Shown in pieces: positions 48,650 to 55,446 of a stretch of 64,000 bases of DNA (its first letter is position 1; every line of letters starts with the position of its first letter). The position numbers and the translations under genes are program-made. Under the pieces are notes generated by a model that worked only from the letters and a program-made list of their open reading frames with translations, had not been told where the DNA came from and did no database searches. Source of the DNA: Methylobacterium sp. J-088 (GTDB lineage Bacteria; Pseudomonadota; Alphaproteobacteria; Rhizobiales; Beijerinckiaceae); assembly GCF_022829295.1 (NCBI RefSeq), contig NZ_JAKSYH010000260.1:1-64000 (forward strand). Direction: 5' to 3'.

Positions 48650-49840
48650 TCAGTGAACGCCGAGCCAATCGTGCAGCATCTTCTCCTGCTTGCCGAAGGC
48701 GTGCTCCGGCCCACGGCCGTTCTTGACCATCGGGGCCTTAAAGAAGGTGGAGAGCTGTTCCTGCACACCACCATCGCCGCGCGTGTGGGCAAGGTCGAGC
48801 ACGCGAGCGATCTCGATCACCAAAGGCGCCGCCAGAATCGAGTCCTTGCAGAGGAAGTTGACCTTCACCTGCATCCGCTGACCCATGAAGCCGGTGACGT
48901 CGATGTTGTCCCAGGCTTCCTTGTCGTCGCCGCGCGGGCGGTAGTAGTGGATATGCACGAGGTGGTCCTCGACCGGGTAGCCGAGGATCGAGTCGAGCAC
49001 GGTGCCTTTGGTGTTCAGCTTCGACTGGAGCGAGTTCGGATCGTTCAGCGCGAGGCCGTCGCGATTGCCGAGGATGTTGGTCGAGAACCAGCCGTCGACG
49101 TGCAGCGCGCGGGCCTTGAAAGCGGGGGCCAGCACGGTCTTCATCATGGTCTGGCCGGTCTTGCCGTCCTTGCCGGCGACCGGCACGTTCAGCTCCTTGG
49201 CGAGTTCGAGGAGCGCCGGAACATCGGCGGCCACGCTCGGGGTGAAGTTGGCGTACGGGATACCGCTCTTGATCGCCGCGTAGGCGTAGAGCATTGCGGG
49301 CGAGATCGCCTCGTCACTCGAATCCAGGCCCTTCTCGAAGGCGTCAGTCGAGTTCAGGGTCGGGTCGTTCAGGTCGGGCCAGCGCTCTGTCGAGGCGAGG
49401 TTCACAACGACGACGTCGTCGAGGTTGCTTTCCTTCTGGAAGCGCCGCAGGTCGTTGGCGATGACAGAGACCGCCTCGCGGTGGTCCTTGGCGACGATGC
49501 GATTCTGGCCGTCAATGTTCTTGCAGAACTTGGCACTGCCGACCGCCGGCCAAGGCGTGATGCCCTTCAGAGCACCGGCGCCGTCCTCGATGTCGTCCTT
49601 CGAGAGGACGCCGTGGCCGCTCGCGGCGGTGGCGAGATCGTCGCCGTTCAGGTCCCATCCGCCGAAGACGAGATCCTTGTAATCGGCCAAGCCCGCTACG
49701 GAGAGGCCGGCGAGCGGGAGCCCGTCAAGCCGGTTCGAACCGGATTTGATCATTTCGATACCGGCGATGGCGGTGGTGGCGACGGCGCCACCCATGCCAA
49801 CGAACGCGACACCGACACGGCGACCGGACTGCATGCTCAT
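48650..49840 (-). CDS. ino1: Inositol-3-phosphate synthase (myo-inositol-1-phosphate synthase)
   Basis: This 396-residue enzyme cyclises glucose-6-phosphate to inositol-3-phosphate with NAD. Visible marks are the nucleotide loop VGVAFVGMGGAVATTAIAGI, STERWPDL, SIPYANFTPS-like GIPYANFTPSVAADVPAL, the catalytic GKDGKTGQTMMKTVLAPAFK and NILGNRDGLALNDP. The protein is of the short prokaryotic/archaeal type. The ATG at 49840 has AAGGA upstream. It is the first gene of a long unidirectional run and would supply its cyclitol precursor. A weak sigma-EcfG-like promoter lies at 49928-49952. Confidence 0.95.
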   Translation of the reverse strand: MSMQSGRRVGVAFVGMGGAVATTAIAGIEMIKSGSNRLDGLPLAGLSVAGLADYKDLVFGGWDLNGDDLATAASGHGVLSKDDIEDGAGALKGITPWPAVGSAKFCKNIDGQNRIVAKDHREAVSVIANDLRRFQKESNLDDVVVVNLASTERWPDLNDPTLNSTDAFEKGLDSSDEAISPAMLYAYAAIKSGIPYANFTPSVAADVPALLELAKELNVPVAGKDGKTGQTMMKTVLAPAFKARALHVDGWFSTNILGNRDGLALNDPNSLQSKLNTKGTVLDSILGYPVEDHLVHIHYYRPRGDDKEAWDNIDVTGFMGQRMQVKVNFLCKDSILAAPLVIEIARVLDLAHTRGDGGVQEQLSTFFKAPMVKNGRGPEHAFGKQEKMLHDWLGVH

Positions 49841-50274
49841 TGGAAAAAGTTGTCCTTGTGGGGACGCGGGTGGCGTCTTGAAGGGTCCGTCACGGGACGG
49901 AAAGTTCACCCCCCCGGGGTCGTACCTAACTGGCTCATCGCTGCGGCGTTCCAAGCCAAATGCGACAACATTGCCCCTTCATGACACGCATTTCGCGAGA
50001 GCGGTCGGCGCTCTCATCGCGAGACAACACGCCAAAACAAGACCTTGGCGCTGGCGATAACCGCGACGGATCGGGAGCGGTTTCAACGCGGGTTGCGGCG
50101 GTCCGCGTCCTTAAGGCGCCCCTAAAGCGCACGGTTAACCCTTCGTTGACCGTGCCACGCTTGGATCACGACGTCGTCCCATTCTGGTCACGGCCGGCGC
50201 CGATACGGCCGCCGATCAAAGAAGCCCGGCCGCGAGAATCCGGGCCGACGCAAGGGCCGATCTGAGAAGGACCA
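49841..50274. other. Divergent spacer upstream of ino1 and the lytic transglycosylase
   Basis: The 434-base gap serves two divergent genes. It holds the weak GGAAC-N17-GTT site at 49928-49952 facing ino1 and the ribosome binding site of the rightward gene. No gene is supported. Confidence 0.5.
49928..49952 (-). promoter_or_regulatory. Weak candidate sigma-EcfG promoter of the ino1 cluster
   Basis: Reading leftwards, GGAAC (49952-49948), 17 bases, GTT (49930-49928), with A instead of C before GTT. It lies 88-112 bases before the ino1 ATG. One such match in a window this size is expected by chance, so it is tentative. Confidence 0.3.
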
Positions 50275-51579
50275 ATGATGGGGGTTTTCCCGGAGCCGGC
50301 GCAGCGCGCCGACGACGTGAGCCGACTCGTGCCGAACGCGAGCTGCTTCGAGACCGAAGCCGTGGCGTGGCTGCCGCAGGCCGGCCGTGGGATACGGTGC
50401 CGGTCGGGCCGCCGCTCCGGCCGGGACCGGCTTCGTCAGGTCTCGGGGACGCTGGCCCTGGGTCTCATGGCCGGGTTCGGATTGCCACAGGCCGCCTTCG
50501 CGCCCTCTTATTTCGCGCCTGCCGCCCAGGCCCACGACCGGGTCGACACAAGCCCGCGCGCGGCCCAGGCCCTTGCGGCCCAAGTACCGGCGCCGGAAGT
50601 CGTGGCGCCGGAACTCTCGGCTCAGGATATGGCCCTGCGCTCGACGCTCGATCAGGATCTGCCGCTGGACGCGCAACAGCAGGACGCCTCGCCCGATGCC
50701 GCGCTCCGGTGGAATGGTCTGCCGGTTCCGGAACAGGAGCCTGCGACGACCGCGCTGATCCAGGACGACCTCGCGGCTCTTCCGCGGGTGACGCAGGATC
50801 AAGGCTCCGACACCGTGCGGTTCGGCGAGCGCACCGTACCGCGCAAGGTGGTCGACACGATCGTGAAGGCCTCCGACCAAGCGGGCGTCGATCCCGTCTA
50901 CATGATGGCGCTGGCCGACAAGGAATCGAGCTTCGACACGGACGCCAAGGCCGCGACCTCCTCGGCGCAGGGTCTGTTCCAGTTCGTCGCCCGGACGTGG
51001 CTGGAGATGATCCGCGATTACGGCGCCCGATACGGGCTCGCCGAGGAGGCCGCCGCCGTGAAGGGCCGGGGCTCCGCGATCACGGTCGCCGGCGCCATGC
51101 GGGCGCGGGTGCTCGGCCTGCGCAACGATCCGCGCGTCGCGGCCCTGATGGCGGCCGAGCTGATCAAGCGCGATCGCGAGCGGATCGAGGCCCGGGTCGG
51201 CCGGGCCCTGACCACGACCGAACTCTACCTCGCGCATTTCCTCGGCACGGCCAGCGCCGGGCGCTTCCTCTCGCTCTCCTCCGAGAAGCCCGACGAGGTG
51301 GCCGGCCGCGCCTTCCGCAGCGCCGCCCGGGCCAATCGCAGCCTGTTCACCGAGGCGGACGGCGGCAAGCGTCGCAGCCTGACCGTCTCCGAGTTGCACG
51401 ACCGGCTCGACGGCATGATCGACCGGCGGCTCAACCGCTACCAGGGGGTCGCGGCGGTGGCGGAGGCCCTCGACAAGGCGGAGGCGCAGACCGACGTTGC
51501 CACCACCGAAGCCTCTGGCGAAGCAGACACCACCCGGCGCGTCGAGGTGACGGAGGCGCTGCCGCGGGACGGGGTGTGA
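50275..51579 (+). CDS. Lytic transglycosylase-like (SLT domain) protein
   Basis: The 434-residue protein has a signal or anchor segment (about 57-76, SGTLALGLMAGFGLPQAAFA) and an Ala/Pro-rich linker. An SLT-like catalytic domain lies near 205-330: ALADKESSFDTDAKAATSSA, with the catalytic Glu, then QGLFQFVARTWLEMI and LAHFLGTASAGRFL. It should cleave peptidoglycan with formation of 1,6-anhydro-MurNAc ends. The ATG at 50275 has GAAGGA five bases upstream. The long N-terminal polar stretch before the signal is unusual, and a later in-frame start cannot be excluded. Confidence 0.85.
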   Translation: MMGVFPEPAQRADDVSRLVPNASCFETEAVAWLPQAGRGIRCRSGRRSGRDRLRQVSGTLALGLMAGFGLPQAAFAPSYFAPAAQAHDRVDTSPRAAQALAAQVPAPEVVAPELSAQDMALRSTLDQDLPLDAQQQDASPDAALRWNGLPVPEQEPATTALIQDDLAALPRVTQDQGSDTVRFGERTVPRKVVDTIVKASDQAGVDPVYMMALADKESSFDTDAKAATSSAQGLFQFVARTWLEMIRDYGARYGLAEEAAAVKGRGSAITVAGAMRARVLGLRNDPRVAALMAAELIKRDRERIEARVGRALTTTELYLAHFLGTASAGRFLSLSSEKPDEVAGRAFRSAARANRSLFTEADGGKRRSLTVSELHDRLDGMIDRRLNRYQGVAAVAEALDKAEAQTDVATTEASGEADTTRRVEVTEALPRDGV

Positions 51580-51592
51580 CGGTCATCTCGCC

Positions 51593-53230
51593 TCAATGTC
51601 CTCCGGCTGGCGCCCCGCCTCCGAGCTTGACGCTCTTCAAGCTCAGCGCGATCGGCACCGCGCAGGCGGCTACCAGCCCGAGCACCCAGAACACGTCGAT
51701 ATACGCCCAGTAGGCGACCTCCGTGCTCAGCACGCTGCCAATCCAGGCAGTCGCCTGGTTCTGCGCCTCGACGCCAACATAGCCGTGCTCGGAGAAATAC
51801 TGCGTCGCCTGCCGCATCGTGTCCTGATAGGCGGGCGCGGCCGGGTTGACGCTCTCGACCAGCCGGCTCTGATGGAACTGGCTCCGATAGGCCAGGATGT
51901 TTTGGGCGAGCGAGACGCCCATCGAGCCGCCGACGTTACGGGCGACGTTGATCAGCGCAGAGGCCTGATCGGTCTGATCCTTGCGGATTCCCTCGTAGGA
52001 AGCCGAGGTGATCGACAGGAACACCATCGGCAGGCCGAGACCGATATAGACCCGTGACCACGCGAAGAAGGCGAAGGTCGTGGTGCCGTTGAGCCGCGTC
52101 AGGTCGTACATCCCGAGCGCCACGATGGTCATTCCGGCGGCGATGAGCCATTTCGGCTGTACGTAAGCCGAGGCGCGTCCCGTCAGGAACATCATCACCA
52201 CCGTGACGATGCCGCCGGGGCCGAGGACGAGGCCAGAGAGAGTCGCGGTGTAACCGTAATATTCCTGCGTGATCTGCGGAATGAACTGGGTGGTCGAAAT
52301 CAAGATCGCGCCGGTGAACATCATCACCACAAAGCAGGATCCGAACTGCCGGTTGCCGATGAGGCGCAGATCGACCGCTGGATTCTTCGCGTTGAGCAGC
52401 CACGGGATCATGGCGACGAACGAGACCACCATCAGCACGCCAGAGACGTTCATCAGCATCGAGGTGCCGAACCAGTCCTTCCGCTGTCCCTCATCAAGGA
52501 TCACCTCCAGGGACGCGAGGAACAGGGCAACCAGCACGAAGCCCACGATGTCGAAGCGGATGCCCTTGCGCACCAGGGCGCGGCGTTCCTTCTTGGCCGC
52601 GTCGCTATCCTCGATCAGCCAGTACATCAGCCCGAGGGCGAGCACGCCGACGGGTCCGTTGATCAGGAAGCACCAATGCCAGGAGGCGTTGTCGGACAGC
52701 CAGCCTCCGAGCGTCGGGCCGATCACCGGAGCGACCACGATGGCGACGCCGTAGAGCGCGAAGGCTTGGCCGCGCTTCTCAGGCGGGAAGGAATCCGCCA
52801 GGATCGACTGTGCGAGCGGCGCCATACCGCCGCCGCCGAGCCCCTGCAGCACGCGAAAGAACAGGAGCGATTCCAGGCTCCAGGCGAAGCCGCACAGGAT
52901 CGACGAGATCGTGAACAGCCCCACCGACCACATGAAGAAGGCCTTGCGGCCGTAGCGCTTGGCCAGGAAGCTCGACGCCGTCAACGTGATCGCGTTGGCT
53001 ACGAGGTAGCTCGTCACCACCCAGGCTGCCTCGTCGGGCCCGACCGCAAGGCCGCCCGAGATGTACCGGAGCGCGACGTTGGCGATGGTGGTGTCCAGCA
53101 CCTCCATGAAGGTCGCGAGCGCCACGACGCCCGCGATCAGCCAAGGATTGTGGCCGCCCGGCGCCTTGCCGGAGGACGATTTGCCCGAGGCGGACTTGCC
53201 CGAGGCGGACTTGCCAGCCACGGGGCTCAC
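51593..53230 (-). CDS. emrB: EmrB-type multidrug efflux transporter (MFS, DHA2)
   Basis: The 545-residue protein has 14 predicted membrane segments and the DHA2 motifs: LDTTIANVALRYISGG (motif D1), LAKRYGRKAFF (motif A) and LYGVAIVVAPVIGPTLGGWL (motif C of antiporters). It exports hydrophobic drugs with proton exchange. The start is GTG at 53230, overlapping the emrA stop as GTGA. The N-terminus has a curious Ser/Gly/Lys repeat (GKSASGKSASGKSSSGK) not needed for transport. It works with EmrA to span the envelope. Confidence 0.93.
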   Translation of the reverse strand: MSPVAGKSASGKSASGKSSSGKAPGGHNPWLIAGVVALATFMEVLDTTIANVALRYISGGLAVGPDEAAWVVTSYLVANAITLTASSFLAKRYGRKAFFMWSVGLFTISSILCGFAWSLESLLFFRVLQGLGGGGMAPLAQSILADSFPPEKRGQAFALYGVAIVVAPVIGPTLGGWLSDNASWHWCFLINGPVGVLALGLMYWLIEDSDAAKKERRALVRKGIRFDIVGFVLVALFLASLEVILDEGQRKDWFGTSMLMNVSGVLMVVSFVAMIPWLLNAKNPAVDLRLIGNRQFGSCFVVMMFTGAILISTTQFIPQITQEYYGYTATLSGLVLGPGGIVTVVMMFLTGRASAYVQPKWLIAAGMTIVALGMYDLTRLNGTTTFAFFAWSRVYIGLGLPMVFLSITSASYEGIRKDQTDQASALINVARNVGGSMGVSLAQNILAYRSQFHQSRLVESVNPAAPAYQDTMRQATQYFSEHGYVGVEAQNQATAWIGSVLSTEVAYWAYIDVFWVLGLVAACAVPIALSLKSVKLGGGAPAGGH

Positions 53231-54492
53231 CGCACCGTGACGGTCGGGACGACCGACATGCCCGGGCCGATCGCGATGTCCTTCGGCCAGTCTGTGACCA
53301 CGATCTTCACCGGGATGCGCTGCGTCACCTTCACGTAATTGCCGGTGGCGTTCTGGGCCGGCAGCAAACTGAAGGCGGTGCCGGATCCCGGCTGGACCGA
53401 GGCCACGGTGCCGTGGATCGTGCGGCCCGGATACGCATCGATCGCGAGAGCGACCGGCTGCCCCGGGCGCATGTCATTGATCTGAGTCTCCTTGAAATTC
53501 GCGGTGACCCAGATGTCATCGGGTACGAAGGTCGCGAGAGTCTGGCCGGCCTGGGCGAGCTGCCCGATGCCGCCGGTGAGCCGCACGACGCGGCCGGACT
53601 GGACGGACCGGACCGTGGTGTAACCAAGGTTGAGTTCGGCCTGCTCGACCTGCGCCTTGTCGCGGGCAAGCTGCGCCTGGGTCGAGGCCTTCTGAGCCTC
53701 CAGCGAGCCAATCTGCTTCTGCGCGGCGACCACGCTGGCATTGGCGCTTTGGACCGAGGCCTGACGCTGCTGAAGCGTCGAGGTTGCCGATTGCGATTGC
53801 TGGATCGAGCCCGAGCCGCGCTCGGCCAGGTCCTTGTAGCGGGCTGCATCCTCCTGGGCGAATTTCAGGGCCGCTTCGGCGGTGGCGACCTGCGCCTTCG
53901 AGACGTCGATATTGGCGTTCTGGGCCTGGATCTGGGCATCGATGTTCTTGATCGCGGCCTGATCGGCCTCGATTTGCGCCTTGGCCTGATCGAGGGCGAT
54001 CTCGTAGTCGCGCTGGTCGATCTGGAACAGGATCTGGCCAGCCTCGACGTGCTGGTTGTCGGTGACCGGCACATCCACGAGGTAGCCGCCGACCTTGGGC
54101 TGGAGCGAGATGCTGCGGGCGTCGACGAAGGCGTCGTCGGTGTTCTCGTACGGGTGCATGTACAGCAGCCAATAGAAGAAGATTCCCACGCCCAGGGCAA
54201 TGACCGCGAGACCGCCGAGCAGGAAGGCCAAGGGGTGGCGCCGCAGGATGTTGGGGCGTTGGCCGCCCTCGGCCTCGTCTTCCCCGTCGTCGTGCGTAGC
54301 GCCACCGTCGTCCTTGCCATCGGCCTGGACAGACGGATCCTCGTCTTCGGAGCCGGGCTTGCGCGCCGTTTCGGATCCACCGAGATCCAGGACATCGCGA
54401 TCCGCGGCGTCGCGGGCGCCGGTTCCAGTCCGGCCGTCGGCCGGCCGCGGGCGCACCTCGGCGTCGGAGGCCTGCCGCTGATCGTCAAGCAT
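53227..54492 (-). CDS. emrA: EmrA-type HlyD-family membrane fusion protein
   Basis: The 421-residue protein has a long acidic cytoplasmic tail (about 1-75), a membrane helix (LAFLLGGLAVIALGVGIFFY) and the lipoyl/barrel-sandwich motifs ENTDDAFVDARSISLQPKVG and GYLVDVPVTDNQHVEAGQIL. A long coiled coil (about 155-270) and the C-terminal beta-barrel follow. It links EmrB to an outer-membrane channel of the TolC type; no such channel gene is in view. The ATG at 54492 is the first good start; the binding site is weak. Genes upstream on the opposite strand (hdeD) share its promoter region. Confidence 0.92.
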   Translation of the reverse strand: MLDDQRQASDAEVRPRPADGRTGTGARDAADRDVLDLGGSETARKPGSEDEDPSVQADGKDDGGATHDDGEDEAEGGQRPNILRRHPLAFLLGGLAVIALGVGIFFYWLLYMHPYENTDDAFVDARSISLQPKVGGYLVDVPVTDNQHVEAGQILFQIDQRDYEIALDQAKAQIEADQAAIKNIDAQIQAQNANIDVSKAQVATAEAALKFAQEDAARYKDLAERGSGSIQQSQSATSTLQQRQASVQSANASVVAAQKQIGSLEAQKASTQAQLARDKAQVEQAELNLGYTTVRSVQSGRVVRLTGGIGQLAQAGQTLATFVPDDIWVTANFKETQINDMRPGQPVALAIDAYPGRTIHGTVASVQPGSGTAFSLLPAQNATGNYVKVTQRIPVKIVVTDWPKDIAIGPGMSVVPTVTVR

Positions 54493-54611
54493 GGGAAGTC
54501 GTCGCCCGATGGGCCGATCGCCTCGCGGCGACCGGGCACTGCACATCGCCCGCCTCGACCTGCACAAGCCCGGGGCCGGCTCAAGGTTCCGTGACGGTTC
54601 GCCGAGACCCA

Positions 54612-54636
54612 GGAACGCTTGCCGCAGTGCGGCGTT
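54612..54636 (+). promoter_or_regulatory. Sigma-EcfG promoter of hdeD
   Basis: GGAAC (54612-54616), 16 bases, CGTT (54633-54636): a perfect GSR promoter 51 bases before the hdeD ATG. Confidence 0.8.
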
Positions 54637-54687
54637 CTGCGCCGGGAACCTGTGCCGTTCACGGCATCGGAGTTTCGGAGTTTTGCG

Positions 54688-55341
54688 ATGACCAACAGTA
54701 CTGCACCGCAGCGCGGACCGACAGGAAACTCCCCCAGCGGCATCCCGCTGGTCGGCGTGGCGCGCCTCGACGCGATGAGCGCGGCGCTCGCCCGCAACTG
54801 GTGGCTCGTCGCCCTTCGCGGCGTCGTCGCGATGCTGTTCGGCGCCCTCGCCTTCATTGCACCGGGCGCGTTCGTGCTGTCCCTCGTCTTGTTCTTTGCG
54901 GCCTACATGCTGACCGACGGCATCTTCGCCATCCTGGGCGCGATCCGGGCCGCGCAGCATCACGAGCGCTGGGGCTTCCTGCTCCTGGAGGGGATCGTCG
55001 ACATCGTCGTGGCCGTCGCTGCCGTACTGATACCCGCGGCGGCTGTCTGGGCCTTCGTCCTCCTGCTCGCGGGCTGGGCGCTTGTGACCGGTGGCCTGAT
55101 GATCGCGGCGGCGTTCCGCCTGCATCTCCATTACGGGCGCTGGTGGCTGATCCTCGGAGGCGTCGTTTCGATCCTGTTCGGAATTGCGCTGTTGATCGAG
55201 CCGGGCATCTCGGCCCTGGTGCTGACGTGGTGGATCGGCAGCTACAGCTTCGCCTTCGGCGTGCTGCTCCTGATCCTCGCGTTCAAGCTGCGCAGTCGGC
55301 ACGGCACTGCGGGTCAGCCCCTGCCGCCATCCGGGCGTTAA
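54688..55341 (+). CDS. HdeD-family (DUF308) stress membrane protein
   Basis: The 217-residue protein has six hydrophobic helices with the internal DUF308 repeat (NWWLVALRGVVAMLFGALAF and RWWLILGGVVSILFGIALLI). HdeD in enteric bacteria protects against acid at high cell density. The ATG at 54688 has GGAG eight bases upstream. The perfect sigma-EcfG promoter in front of it places it in the GSR regulon, distant from the main island. Confidence 0.9.
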   Translation: MTNSTAPQRGPTGNSPSGIPLVGVARLDAMSAALARNWWLVALRGVVAMLFGALAFIAPGAFVLSLVLFFAAYMLTDGIFAILGAIRAAQHHERWGFLLLEGIVDIVVAVAAVLIPAAAVWAFVLLLAGWALVTGGLMIAAAFRLHLHYGRWWLILGGVVSILFGIALLIEPGISALVLTWWIGSYSFAFGVLLLILAFKLRSRHGTAGQPLPPSGR

Positions 55342-55446
55342 TCTAGCCGACCAATGGTCTGCGTCGCGGCGACGAAAGGACAAGGCGCCCGATGAGGCTT
55401 AGTATAGATCCTCGTCCGGCATGATCGGCCCTGGAATCCGCACGCG

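Noticed and set aside
40055..49840. Complete mycothiol pathway
   Set aside because: No MshC (cysteine ligase) or MshD (acetyltransferase) gene is present in the window, and the YcaO/TIM-barrel neighbours do not belong to that pathway; only the first three enzyme types match.
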